Source: Rhizorhabdus histidinilytica
GTDB lineage: Bacteria; Pseudomonadota; Alphaproteobacteria; Sphingomonadales; Sphingomonadaceae
Assembly (NCBI RefSeq): GCF_900167915.1
Contig: NZ_FUYM01000013.1
Location: forward strand, 40,170-104,169
Reading direction: 5' to 3'
Length of the DNA stretch: 64,000 nucleotides
Shown: positions 34,428 through 43,035 of the stretch, in pieces
How the letters are laid out: every line of letters starts with the position of its first letter
Position numbering within the stretch: the first letter of the stretch is position 1
The notes under the pieces: model-generated
What the model saw: only the letters and a program-made list of their open reading frames with translations
Told to the model about the DNA's origin: nothing
Databases searched by the model: none
Translations under genes and position numbers: made by a program

Positions 34428-35924
34428 ATGTCGACCACCACCCTGACCCGCGGCGCGCTGGCCGCGGCCACCACCGATTTCCTGGGCTCCGGCACGAAGA
34501 AGCTGTTGATCGACGGCAAATGGGTGGAGTCGCGCACCGGCGAGACCTTCGAAACGATCGATCCAGCGACCGAGCAGGTCATCGGCCGCGCATCCGCCGC
34601 CGCGCCCGAGGATGTCGACCAGGCCGTGGCGGCGGCGCGGCGCGCGCTGGAGAGCCGCACCTGGTCCGGCATGCCGCCCCACGATCGCACCAAGCTGCTG
34701 CTGCGGATCGCCCGGGTGCTCGACGATCATATCGAGGAGATGGCCCAGCTCGAGACGCTCGACAACGGCCTGCCGATCGCGGTGACGCGCAACTTCGCGT
34801 CGCGCCTGTCGACCGTGTTCGAATATTATGCGGGCTGGTGCACCAAGATCTACGGCGACACCTATCCCTCGTCGGACCAGTACTTCAACTACACGATCCG
34901 CGAACCCGTCGGCGTGTGCGGGCAGATCATCCCGTGGAACGGGCCGATGATGATGGCCGCCTGGAAGATCGCGCCCGCCATCGCCTGCGGCAACACCGTC
35001 GTCCTGAAGCCCGCCGAGCAGACGCCGCTGACCGCGATCCGCCTGGGCGAGCTGCTGCTGGAGGCGGGCGTGCCCGACGGCGTCGTCAATATCCTGACCG
35101 GCTATGGCCGCGTCGCCGGCGAGGCGCTGGTCAACCATCCGGGCGTGAACAAGATCGCCTTCACCGGCTCGACCGAGGTGGGCAAGCACATCCTCGCCAG
35201 CTCGGCCCGCGACCTGAAGCGGGTGACGCTGGAGCTGGGCGGGAAGTCGCCCAACATCGTGTTCGACGACGCCGACATCGATCTGGCGGTGGCCGGAGCG
35301 ATGCGCGCCTTCTGCACCAATTCGGGCCAGGTCTGCGTCGCCGGCAGCCGGCTGTTCGTCCAGCGCGGCATCCATGACGAGTTCCTGGAGAAGCTGTCGG
35401 CCGCGGTCGCCCAGCATCGCGTCGGCGATCCGTTCGACACCGCAACGACGATGGGGCCGCTGGTTTCCGAGGCCCAGTTCACCCGTGTGAACGGCTATGT
35501 CGACATCGGCCGCGCCGACGGCGCGACGGTCAGCCTCGGCGGCGATCGCTTCACCGGCAGCGGCTATTATGTCCGCCCGACCATCTTCTCCGGCGTGAAC
35601 AACCAGATGCGCATCGCACGCGAGGAGATTTTCGGCCCGGTCGTCGCGGTGATCCCGTTCGAGGACGAGGCGGACGTGCTCCGCCAGGGCAACGACACCG
35701 ATTTCGGCCTGGCCTCCGGCGTATGGACCCGCGACATCGCCCGCGCCCATCGCGTCGCCCGCGCGCTCAAGGCCGGCAATGTCTGGATCAACACCTATTT
35801 CATGATCGACCCGATCGCGCCGTTCGGCGGCTACAAGCAATCGGGCCTCGGCCGCGAGCTGGGGCGGCAGTCGGTCGACGCCTATACCGAGAGCAAGACC
35901 ATCTGGATCAACACGCCGGGCTGA
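34428..35924 (+). CDS. Aldehyde dehydrogenase
   Basis: NAD(P)-dependent aldehyde dehydrogenase of 498 residues, full length. Cofactor segments 'IIPWNGPMMMAAWKIAPA' and 'FTGSTEVGK', catalytic Glu in 'LELGGKSPN' near 266, catalytic Cys in 'NSGQVCVAGSR' near 300, C-terminal 'PFGGYKQSGLGRELG'. ATG 34428 with GGAG ten bases upstream. Divergent from the P450 operon and followed after 15 bases by an enoyl-CoA hydratase. It plausibly oxidises the aldehyde made by the GMC enzyme, delivering an acid for CoA activation. Confidence 0.92.
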   Translation: MSTTTLTRGALAAATTDFLGSGTKKLLIDGKWVESRTGETFETIDPATEQVIGRASAAAPEDVDQAVAAARRALESRTWSGMPPHDRTKLLLRIARVLDDHIEEMAQLETLDNGLPIAVTRNFASRLSTVFEYYAGWCTKIYGDTYPSSDQYFNYTIREPVGVCGQIIPWNGPMMMAAWKIAPAIACGNTVVLKPAEQTPLTAIRLGELLLEAGVPDGVVNILTGYGRVAGEALVNHPGVNKIAFTGSTEVGKHILASSARDLKRVTLELGGKSPNIVFDDADIDLAVAGAMRAFCTNSGQVCVAGSRLFVQRGIHDEFLEKLSAAVAQHRVGDPFDTATTMGPLVSEAQFTRVNGYVDIGRADGATVSLGGDRFTGSGYYVRPTIFSGVNNQMRIAREEIFGPVVAVIPFEDEADVLRQGNDTDFGLASGVWTRDIARAHRVARALKAGNVWINTYFMIDPIAPFGGYKQSGLGRELGRQSVDAYTESKTIWINTPG

Positions 35925-35939
35925 CGGCGGACGATCCCG

Positions 35940-36725
35940 ATGACCGACCGCACGCCACCACAGCCGGGCACCGACAGCCACGCCGAGGACGGCGTCGGCT
36001 GGATCCGGCTGCGGCGGCCGCCGCTCAACATCATCTCCACGCGGATGGCCGACGACATCGCCGACGCGGTCGCGCGCTTCGATGCCGACCCCGCGGTCCG
36101 GGTCATCGTCGTCGCCTCCGCGCTCGACCGCGCCTTCGCGGCGGGCAGCGACGTGGGCGAGCACGACCTCGCCCATGTCCACGACCATAGCCGCGCGATC
36201 TTCCGCATGGTGCGGTCGCTCACCGCCGTCGACGGCAAGCCGAGGATCGCGGCGATCAACGGCATCTGCTCGGGCGGCGGCAACGAACTCGCCTTCGCCT
36301 GCGACATGGTGATCGCCTGCGAGGACACGCGGCTCGCGCTTCCCGAGATCGATATCGGCGTGGTCAGCGTTCTCGCCGCCTTGCTGATGGCGCATCATGT
36401 CGGTCAGGCGAGGCTGCTCGATCTCGCTTTCTCGGGCCGATGGATCGACGCAACCGAAGCCGAACGCACCGGCCTGACCCTCAGGACCCTGCCGCGCGCC
36501 AGCTTCGACGCCGACCTGCGCGCCCATCTGCGAACCCTCACCGCCAAGAGCGGCCCGGCGCTTCGAATCGGACGGCGCCTGCTGCTGTCTGCGCTCGGCC
36601 GCGCCGACCTCGATGCGCGCCTCGACGCGCTGGAACGCGGCATCGTCGAGGAAGCGATCGCCATCCCCGACTATGCCGAGGGCGTCGCCGCCTTCCTGGA
36701 AAAACGCAAGCCGAACTGGCGCTGA
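35940..36725 (+). CDS. Enoyl-CoA hydratase/isomerase family protein
   Basis: Crotonase-fold protein of 261 residues. The oxyanion loop is 'RAFAAGSDVGEHD' near 64 and 'GICSGGGNELAFACDMVIA' near 108. Both catalytic acids of the hydratase are present: Glu116 in 'GGNEL' and Glu136 in 'LPEIDIG'. It would hydrate a 2-enoyl-CoA, though crotonases also include isomerases and C-C lyases. Second gene of a two-gene operon after aldehyde dehydrogenase. The downstream gap carries a repeat element and a terminator. Confidence 0.86.
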   Translation: MTDRTPPQPGTDSHAEDGVGWIRLRRPPLNIISTRMADDIADAVARFDADPAVRVIVVASALDRAFAAGSDVGEHDLAHVHDHSRAIFRMVRSLTAVDGKPRIAAINGICSGGGNELAFACDMVIACEDTRLALPEIDIGVVSVLAALLMAHHVGQARLLDLAFSGRWIDATEAERTGLTLRTLPRASFDADLRAHLRTLTAKSGPALRIGRRLLLSALGRADLDARLDALERGIVEEAIAIPDYAEGVAAFLEKRKPNWR

Positions 36726-36747
36726 ACCCGCCCGAGTAAGACAAACG

Positions 36748-36894
36748 CGTCACCCCAGCGCAGGCTGGGGTCCATGTCTCCCATCGGCCAGAGGCCATCT
36801 GAGAAGACCACAGACATGGATGCCAGCCTTCAGCCCTTGGCTGAAGTCCATCCCGAGCGCCTGCCTTGCAGGCAGTCGAGGGGCTGGCATGACG
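36748..36894. repeat. MITE/REP-like intergenic element of 147 bp
   Basis: The ends CGTCACCCCAGC and GCTGGCATGACG are imperfect inverted repeats (10 of 12 matching). Inside are three perfect small hairpins: CCCCAGC-GCAG-GCTGGGG, CTTCAGCC-CTT-GGCTGAAG and GCCTGC-CTT-GCAGGC. AGGCTGGGGTCCATGTCT and AGACATGGATGCCAGCCT form a further long imperfect pair. No coding sense. From memory, similar 'CACCCCAGC...GCTGGGGTCCATG' intergenic units are common in sphingomonad genomes. Confidence 0.6.
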
Positions 36895-36909
36895 GTGGCC
36901 GGACAGAAC

Positions 36910-36932
36910 AAAGGCCGGCGGAGCCGGCCTTT
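36910..36932 (+). terminator. Intrinsic terminator after the enoyl-CoA hydratase gene
   Basis: Ten-bp stem AAAGGCCGGC / GCCGGCCTTT with a three-base loop GGA, followed by GCTTTTCT. This is the best textbook rho-independent terminator in the window, ending the aldehyde dehydrogenase/hydratase transcript beyond the repeat element. Confidence 0.8.
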
Positions 36933-36952
36933 GCTTTTCTCGCGGGAAACCC

Positions 36953-36974
36953 GGCCGGGCCATCAGGCCCGGCC
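36953..36974 (-). terminator. Hairpin after the third TonB receptor gene
   Basis: Perfect nine-bp stem GGCCGGGCC / GGCCCGGCC with four-base loop, 11 bases beyond the stop of the leftward receptor gene and followed on that strand by GGGTTT. Likely its terminator. Confidence 0.6.
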
Positions 36975-36984
36975 TGGAAGCGCA

Positions 36985-39303
36985 TCAGAACTGGAAGTCC
37001 ACCGCGAGACCGTAGGTGCGGGGGGCCGCCGGGGCGCCCTGGTCGCCGGCGCTGGTCGCGGTCTGGTAGCTGTAATATTTCTTGTCGAGCAAGTTCCGGC
37101 CCCAGATCCGCAGGCTGAGATTGTCGGTGGCCTTGAGCGCGATCTGCCCGTTGACGAGGCTGTAGGCCCGCTCCTTCAGCCGCTCCTGGGGATCCCAGTA
37201 GAAGCCATTGTTGTAATACCAGCTTCCGGTCAGCGTCACGTCACCGGCGCCGGTCGGAATGGTCCAGTCGACCGAGACCGTGCTGGTGAACTTCGGCGCG
37301 CGGGGCAGCCTGTTGCCGGAGGCGTCGAACAATATCTGCGAATTGGCATAGGGCGCCGCCGTCAGCGGAATGAAGCCGACCGCGTTCGGATATTTCTTGT
37401 ACTTGGCGTCGAGATAGGCGCCGTTCGCGGAAATCCGCAGATAGCGGCTGAACTGGAAGGCCGTCTCGACGTCGATGCCGTACATCCGGGCCGACGCCGC
37501 GTTGTTGAGCACGCTGATCGGTGGCACGCCGACGACCGCCTGCACCTGCAGGTCCGAATAGTCATAATAATAGCCCGAGATGTTGAACCGCAGGCGCTTG
37601 TCGAACAGGTCGGACTTCAGGCCGATCTCATAGGCGTCGAGCACCTCGGGCCGGGTCGGCGAGACCAGGTTGCTGCAGGCGACGCCCACCGGTGGCACCG
37701 TGGCGCAGAGCGCGCCATGGTTCCACGCGCCGGTCTTGTAGCCGCGGCTGGCGCTGGCATAGAGCAGCACGTCGGGCGTCAGCCGCTGGTCGAGCGCGAC
37801 GCGCCAGGTGATCTTGTCGAACGTCGTCCGCACCTTGGGCACGAGGATCGTGACCGCGCCGTTGGCGTTGCCGCCGCCCAGGACGGCGGAGGTGCCGAGC
37901 TGATATTGCGTCGCGGATAGCCGGTCCTTGCTGTAGCGCAGGCCCAGGGTCAGCCGCGTGGTCGACGTAAGGCTCGCGGTCGCCTGGCCATAGGCCGCCA
38001 GCGAGTCCGACGTCTGGAACGAATAGCGGTTGAAGGTGCCGTCGTAGCGATAGCCGTAGGTCACTTCCTGCGGATCATAGCCGGCGCGGCTGTTCAGATA
38101 ATAGAGGCCGCCGATCCATTCGAGCCAGGAGGGGCCCCAATCCTTGTTCGACAGAATCTGCAGTTCCTGCGTGAAGGTCTTCCACCGCAGATGTGCGAAG
38201 CTGCTGGCGCGCGAAATCAGCGGGCTGCCGTCCGACGGCACCGAAATCTCGGCCTTTGCCTTCAGGTAGGAGGATATCGACTTGATGGTCGCGAAGTCGG
38301 CCTCGTGCTGGGCCTCCGCGGTGAACAGATACTGATGGTTGCGATTGAACCATTCGATATCCGAGTCATAGTCATAGAAGCCGCCCGTGAAGCTGTAGGG
38401 ATTCTGCCCCGGCGGCCCCGGAAGCAGCCGCCCCGGCAGCGGGTGGCGATAGTGGTTCTGGTTGGTGTCGACATCGATGTACATGCCGCTGAGCTTGACC
38501 GTCGTCCGGTCGCCGGGGGTCATGACGATCTTGCTGTGGATGCCGAACTCGTCGGTGTAGCCCGCGGCCCGCTTGACCTTGCGGTCGGTGAAGGTGGTTC
38601 CGCCGACGACGATCGGCCCGCCGTCGCCCGCCCGGAAGGTGTTGCGGCCCCAGCCCTTCGACTGGTTGTTGTAGACGACGGCCAGGTCGGCGGCGATCGT
38701 GTCGGTGCCGCCGCTGATATAGCCGGTGGCGTTGACCGCACGGTAATTGCCGTAGCTGAGCGAGAATTTGCCCGAAAGCTCCTGTGTCGGATCCTTCGTG
38801 ATGACCTGGATCAGGCCGCCGGTGGCATTGCGGCCGAACAGGGTGCCCTGCGGCCCCTTGAGCACCTCGACCCGCTCGATGTTGTTGAACGAGAAGAACA
38901 GGGCGGCCGGCGCCGAATGATAGACGCCGTCGATGTAGAGCGGCACGCTCGGGTCGTTGCCGGGGACCAGCGACGCGGTGCCGACGCCGCGCAGGAAGGG
39001 CTGCACGACCGTGCTCGACTTGGCGATGTTCAGGCCGGGAACCACGGCATTGAGATCGGCCGTGTTGGTGATGCCCTGCCGCTCGAGGCCCTGGGCCGAA
39101 ATGGCATTGACCGTCACCGGGACGTCCTGCAACCGCTGCTCGCGGCGCTGGGCGGTGACGACGATGTCACCCAGCCCCTGGGACATGTCGTCCGCGACCT
39201 CGGACGCTGCGGCGGTGCCGACGGGCGCTGCCGTCTGTGCCAGCGCCATATGCGCGCTCGTGGCGCAGAAGCCGGTGACCAATATCGCCAATGTGCTGCG
39301 CAT
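36985..39303 (-). CDS. TonB-dependent outer-membrane receptor (3)
   Basis: TonB-dependent receptor of 772 residues. Signal peptide ending near 'AHMALAQ', then 'LGDIVVTAQRREQRLQDVP' at the plug start, plug motifs 'PFLRGVGTASLVPGNDPS' and 'RVEVLKGPQGTLFGRNATGG', and a C-terminal strand ending '...LAVDFQF' with terminal Phe. ATG 39303 has GGGAGGGGAGTC directly upstream, so it is chosen over an in-frame ATG at 39324. It shares a 275-bp promoter region with the divergent TauD-type gene; an AATACAGTTATTTT site lies 74 bp upstream. The ligand is perhaps the aromatic substrate of the Rieske operon. Confidence 0.93.
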   Translation of the reverse strand: MRSTLAILVTGFCATSAHMALAQTAAPVGTAAASEVADDMSQGLGDIVVTAQRREQRLQDVPVTVNAISAQGLERQGITNTADLNAVVPGLNIAKSSTVVQPFLRGVGTASLVPGNDPSVPLYIDGVYHSAPAALFFSFNNIERVEVLKGPQGTLFGRNATGGLIQVITKDPTQELSGKFSLSYGNYRAVNATGYISGGTDTIAADLAVVYNNQSKGWGRNTFRAGDGGPIVVGGTTFTDRKVKRAAGYTDEFGIHSKIVMTPGDRTTVKLSGMYIDVDTNQNHYRHPLPGRLLPGPPGQNPYSFTGGFYDYDSDIEWFNRNHQYLFTAEAQHEADFATIKSISSYLKAKAEISVPSDGSPLISRASSFAHLRWKTFTQELQILSNKDWGPSWLEWIGGLYYLNSRAGYDPQEVTYGYRYDGTFNRYSFQTSDSLAAYGQATASLTSTTRLTLGLRYSKDRLSATQYQLGTSAVLGGGNANGAVTILVPKVRTTFDKITWRVALDQRLTPDVLLYASASRGYKTGAWNHGALCATVPPVGVACSNLVSPTRPEVLDAYEIGLKSDLFDKRLRFNISGYYYDYSDLQVQAVVGVPPISVLNNAASARMYGIDVETAFQFSRYLRISANGAYLDAKYKKYPNAVGFIPLTAAPYANSQILFDASGNRLPRAPKFTSTVSVDWTIPTGAGDVTLTGSWYYNNGFYWDPQERLKERAYSLVNGQIALKATDNLSLRIWGRNLLDKKYYSYQTATSAGDQGAPAAPRTYGLAVDFQF

Positions 39304-39376
39304 GACTCCCCTCCCGATTTTCATCTGTTATGTGCATGAACGCCACAAAGGGATACGCCGCACCCGCAAGCGCGTC

Positions 39377-39392
39377 AATACAGTTATTTTGA
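39377..39392 (-). promoter_or_regulatory. AATACAGTTATTTTGA site before TonB receptor (3)
   Basis: Differs at three positions from AATACAATTATTTTAG at 28001 and lies in the 275-bp gap between the receptor and the TauD-type gene. A second small repeat TTTGCAACAAA is at 39510-39520. Otherwise the gap shows only AT-rich promoter-like sequence. Confidence 0.28.
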
Positions 39393-39578
39393 AGAATTGA
39401 ATTATATCGGTTTTCCCTTTATTTCCGGGCATACAGCCAAAATTTCCGGCGTGAAAGGATGGCCTCGCGGGGGCCACCCGGAGCGGCTATCGGCATGTGT
39501 GATCATATCTGTTTGCAACAAATGCATTGCTACGGCACATTGTGACGATCGAATCTCGGCCGACAACAGGAGCCAGCC

Positions 39579-40532
39579 ATGTTTCCTTTCCGCACCGAAC
39601 CATTGACGCCGTCCGGCGAAGCCATCCAGATCCACGGCCTCGAACGGGCCCATCTGACGGACGCCGCCGTCCGCGAGGAGTTGAACCGGCTGTGGATACG
39701 CCACGGGCTTGTCGTCTTTCGCGGCATGGAGGACAGCGACGAGCTGCACCTCGAACTCAGCCGCGTCTTCGGCCCCTTCCAGCTCCATCCGATCAAGCAA
39801 GGCAACACCGATCCGTCCCGGCTCGAGATAACCAACGTCCAATATGAACCCGGCGGCGAGAACGGCAACGTCTACAGCGTCAACGGCGTCGATCTCGGCG
39901 GCTGGCTGCCGCTCCATTTCGACCTGGTCTATTTCGACAAGGTCAACCATGGCGGCCTGCTGCGGCCGCGCGTGATCCCGCCGGAGATGGGCGGCACCGT
40001 CTTCCTCGACAAGATCGCCGCCTATGACACGCTGCCCGAAGAGTTGAAGCGGCGCGCAGAGGGCCTGGAGGTGGTCTACGACTTCTACATGGACATCTCG
40101 ACCATGAAGAACAGCGTCGACGACATTCGCCTGGTCCGGATGGGCAAGAAGTTCCGCGACATCCAGCAGCGCGAGGACAGCTATCCGCGCTCGATCCACC
40201 CGCTCGTCTATGCCCAGAAGGAGACCGGGCGGAAGATGCTCAACCTCTCGCCCTGGTTCGCCGACGAGCTGCTCGGCCTCGACAAGGCCGAGGGCGACGC
40301 GCTGCTGGGCGAGCTGGTGCGGCACACGCTGTCGCATCCCCAGATCCACGTCCACCGCTGGACCCCGGGCGATATCGTGCTGTGGGACAATTGGCGCATG
40401 CTCCATGGCGCCGAGGGCCTGCCCCCGGAAAGCGGCAGCCGCTGGCTGCAGCGCACCACCCTCGCCGGCGACTATGCGCTGGGCCGGCTCGAGGGCGTCG
40501 AGAACAGCACGCTGGAACTGGTCGACGTCTGA
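39579..40532 (+). CDS. TauD/TfdA-family Fe(II)/2-oxoglutarate dioxygenase
   Basis: Non-heme iron dioxygenase of 317 residues that hydroxylates a substrate while converting 2-oxoglutarate to succinate. Facial triad: His113 and Asp115 in 'LPLHFDLVY' and the distal His in 'NWRMLHGAEG' near 280. The 2-oxoglutarate-binding Arg is in 'SRWLQRTTLAGDY' near 296. ATG 39579 follows AGGAG by six to seven bases. Divergent from the TonB receptor, convergent with an amidohydrolase. Members cleave sulfonates, ether herbicides or carnitine-type compounds; the substrate here is open. Confidence 0.88.
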   Translation: MFPFRTEPLTPSGEAIQIHGLERAHLTDAAVREELNRLWIRHGLVVFRGMEDSDELHLELSRVFGPFQLHPIKQGNTDPSRLEITNVQYEPGGENGNVYSVNGVDLGGWLPLHFDLVYFDKVNHGGLLRPRVIPPEMGGTVFLDKIAAYDTLPEELKRRAEGLEVVYDFYMDISTMKNSVDDIRLVRMGKKFRDIQQREDSYPRSIHPLVYAQKETGRKMLNLSPWFADELLGLDKAEGDALLGELVRHTLSHPQIHVHRWTPGDIVLWDNWRMLHGAEGLPPESGSRWLQRTTLAGDYALGRLEGVENSTLELVDV

Positions 40533-40546
40533 GCGGGCCTGACGCG

Positions 40547-40579
40547 GAAACGGCGGCGGGTCGGCGCCGCCGCCGTTTC
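40547..40579. terminator. Hairpin terminator between convergent genes
   Basis: Perfect 12-bp stem GAAACGGCGGCG / CGCCGCCGTTTC with a nine-base loop, between the TauD-type gene and the convergent amidohydrolase. A second inverted repeat TCTAGAGC / GCTCTAGA (40581-40610) follows at once and overlaps the last codons of the amidohydrolase. Confidence 0.7.
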
Positions 40580-40592
40580 GTCTAGAGCGGCG

Positions 40593-41786
40593 TCAGAACG
40601 GGGCTCTAGACAGGTCGAGATTATAGACCCGCTGGGCGTTGCCGCCGAAGATCTTGCCGCGCTCCTGCGCCGTCATCGCCTCGATCGCACCCTCCATATA
40701 GTGGAAGCTGTCGGGATAGAGGCAGGTCGGATGCGGGAAATCGGTCTCGAACATCAGATTGTCGATGCCGATCTTGCGCGCGGTGTGGACGATGTCGTCG
40801 CGCTCGAACCAGGAACAGATGTAGATCTGCCGCCGGAAGACGTCCTTCGGCGAATCCCGATATTCCATCGCCGCCTCGCGCATCTGATATTCCAGCGCCT
40901 CGAGGAAGAAGGGCACCCAGCCGGCGCCGCTTTCCACCGAAACGATCTTGAGCGCCGGGAAGCGTTCCAGCACGCGGGTGAGCAGGATGTTCGCCATCAC
41001 CCGCATATTGCCGACGAACAGCATCAGCGATCCATAGGCCAGCTTGACCTCGTCGGGATGCCCCGGCCACAAACCGGCGCCGAACCAGGTCATCGACTCG
41101 TCCGACGCGCCGATGTGGAAATTGACCGGCAGGCCGAGCGAGCTGCATGCCTCCCACAGCGGATACCAGTGCGGATCGCCGAGATGGGGCAGCCCGTGGA
41201 GATGCGGGTCGGAGTTCATGTTGATGCCGCGGAGCCCCATCGCGGCGCAGCGCTCGGCTTCCTTGACCGCCAGCTTGACGTCCCACCAGGGCACCATCGT
41301 CATCGGATAGATGCGGTTGCCGGAATCGGCCTGCATCTCCGCCATGGCGTCGTTGAAGATCGTCATGCTGACGTTGCGCAGTTCCTCGTCGATCATCATC
41401 GACTTCTGACCGCCGAAGCCCAGCAGGTTGGGATAGGCGATCTGCGCGGCGATCCCCTCCCGATCCATGAAGGCGATGCGCGATTTCAGGTCATAGGCGC
41501 CGGGATGGACGTCCGCCAGCTGCAGGTCGCGGAAGGCCATGCCGACCGTCTTCGTCCCGTCCTTCCGGATCGCGCTGGAGGCACCTTCGCGGTTGAGCGT
41601 CTGGCCATCGATGACCCAGTCCCAACGGCCGTCGACATCGCGGACCTGCGGCACGCGATCGCGGAACTTCGCCGGCGCGCGCGAGGTCCAGAGGTCGTAC
41701 CATTCGCTGACATGCGTATCGGCATCCACGACCCGGATGCCGGGCAGCAGCTCGTGGGCGGTTGGCTTCTGCAATGTCGTGGCCAT
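40593..41786 (-). CDS. Amidohydrolase family 2 protein (ACMSD-related), DxH type
   Basis: TIM-barrel metal-dependent hydrolase or decarboxylase of 397 residues. The first metal motif is Asp-x-His in 'VVDADTHVSEWY' (residues 21-25) rather than HxH. Later motifs are His in 'LPVNFHIGASD', a barrel strand 'LKIVSVESGAGWVPFF', and Asp in 'LMFETDFPHPTCLYPDS'. These proteins hydrolyse or decarboxylate aromatic or unsaturated acids. ATG 41786 has GGGAGC upstream and is preferred to ATG 41801. Last gene of the operon 44459 to 40593 after CaiB. Homologous to the protein at 58239 and more distantly to 44555. Confidence 0.82.
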   Translation of the reverse strand: MATTLQKPTAHELLPGIRVVDADTHVSEWYDLWTSRAPAKFRDRVPQVRDVDGRWDWVIDGQTLNREGASSAIRKDGTKTVGMAFRDLQLADVHPGAYDLKSRIAFMDREGIAAQIAYPNLLGFGGQKSMMIDEELRNVSMTIFNDAMAEMQADSGNRIYPMTMVPWWDVKLAVKEAERCAAMGLRGINMNSDPHLHGLPHLGDPHWYPLWEACSSLGLPVNFHIGASDESMTWFGAGLWPGHPDEVKLAYGSLMLFVGNMRVMANILLTRVLERFPALKIVSVESGAGWVPFFLEALEYQMREAAMEYRDSPKDVFRRQIYICSWFERDDIVHTARKIGIDNLMFETDFPHPTCLYPDSFHYMEGAIEAMTAQERGKIFGGNAQRVYNLDLSRAPF

Positions 41787-41838
41787 GATGACAGCTCCCA
41801 TTCCAATCGATCGAGCATGGCCGCCGGGCCACCCAGGA

Positions 41839-43035
41839 TCAGCCGACGCTGCGCGATCCGCGCATTTCCGCGATCCGTCCGGCCGGATAGCCGAGCTCGG
41901 CCAGGATCGCGTCGGTGTGCGCGCCGAGCGCCGGTGCCAGCGAACGGGCGTTGATCGGCGTCTCGGCCAGCCGTGCGATGCCGTTGAGCAGCCGCACGGG
42001 CCCTACCTCCTCGGTCTCGAACTCGACGAAGCCGCCATTGTGGCGCACCTGCGGATCGTCGAAATAACCGTCTATGTCGTTGACGGGCGCGAAAGGGAGC
42101 CGGTGGGCGCGCGTGATTGCCAGCACCTCCGCCACCGTCTTTCCCTGGCAGGTTGCGGCGATCTCGCCGATCAGCTCGGGCTGGTGGACGTTGCGGCCGC
42201 CCGGCGTGCTGTAGCGCTCGTCGCGCATCAGGTCCTCGCGGCCGAAAGCGCGGCAGGCTTCCTCGAACTGGTCCTGGGTCAGCAGATAGCCGATGATCTT
42301 GCCGTCGCGCAGGTGGATCAGATTGTAGATGTCGGCGGTGAACGGCGCTTCGGGCGGAGCGTCCACGAACGAGCGCGTGTAGATGTGATCGGGAAGCATG
42401 AAGCTGGCGTAGGAATCGAGGATGGTCGCATCGATCTTCTGCCCGCCGCCGCCGGCGCGCCGGTGGATCACCGCCGCCAGCGCCGCCAGCGCCGCCGAAT
42501 AGCCGGCCACCTTGTCGGCCTGGACGCTGCGGATCGCCCTGGGCCTCTCGGGCGTGCCCTGGATCGGCATGAAGCCGGTCAGCCCCTGGACCATCATGTC
42601 GTAGCCGGGCTGGTCGCGATAAGGCCCGTCGGTGCCGTAGCCCGTGATCTGCACCGAGATCAGGCCGGGATTGTCGACGGCCAGGCTCGCATGGTCGAGC
42701 CCCATCGCCTCGACCGCACCGACGCGCATGTTCTGAAGGAATATGTCGGCCCTGGCGAGCAGCCCGCGCAACACGGCCATGCCCTCGGCCGACTTGAGGT
42801 TCAGCGCGATGCTGCGCTTGTTCCGGTTCCATTGCGCGAAGGCGGCGGAAACGCCCTTGTAGACCGGCGGGATCACCCGCATCACCTCGCCGCCGAGCGG
42901 CTCGATCTTGATGACGTCGGCACCGAGGTCGGCCAGCAGCTGCCCGCAGATCGGGGCAGCGACCATCGTCCCCAGCTCGACCACCCTGATCGAAGCGAGC
43001 GCGCCCTTTCCCAACCGGCTGCCGTCGTCCGTCAC
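41839..43035 (-). CDS. CaiB/BaiF family III CoA-transferase (1)
   Basis: Family III CoA-transferase of 398 residues, moving CoA between a carboxylic acid and a donor thioester via an aspartyl anhydride. N-terminal 'SIRVVELGTMVAAPICGQLL' and 'ADVIKIEPLGGEVMR', catalytic Asp146 in 'QPGYDMMVQGLTG', later 'VNDIDGYFDDPQVRHN'. Lacks the GHD racemase signature of the protein at 21630. GTG 43035 overlaps the stop of the ABM gene (GTGA). Paralogous along its whole length to the CoA-transferase at 50341. Likely activates an acid produced by the ring-cleavage route. Confidence 0.86.
   Translation of the reverse strand: MTDDGSRLGKGALASIRVVELGTMVAAPICGQLLADLGADVIKIEPLGGEVMRVIPPVYKGVSAAFAQWNRNKRSIALNLKSAEGMAVLRGLLARADIFLQNMRVGAVEAMGLDHASLAVDNPGLISVQITGYGTDGPYRDQPGYDMMVQGLTGFMPIQGTPERPRAIRSVQADKVAGYSAALAALAAVIHRRAGGGGQKIDATILDSYASFMLPDHIYTRSFVDAPPEAPFTADIYNLIHLRDGKIIGYLLTQDQFEEACRAFGREDLMRDERYSTPGGRNVHQPELIGEIAATCQGKTVAEVLAITRAHRLPFAPVNDIDGYFDDPQVRHNGGFVEFETEEVGPVRLLNGIARLAETPINARSLAPALGAHTDAILAELGYPAGRIAEMRGSRSVG

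Noticed and set aside
34152..36527. A 791-codon minus-strand frame opposite the aldehyde dehydrogenase and enoyl-CoA hydratase
   Set aside because: Same reason: the plus-strand genes have full family motifs and good ribosome sites, while the antisense translation is Arg/Asp/Ala-rich without domains.
40581..40610. TCTAGAGC/GCTCTAGA inverted repeat as an operator
   Set aside because: It lies at the 3' ends of convergent genes, overlapping the last codons of one, right beside a terminator hairpin; it is better read as part of the termination region.
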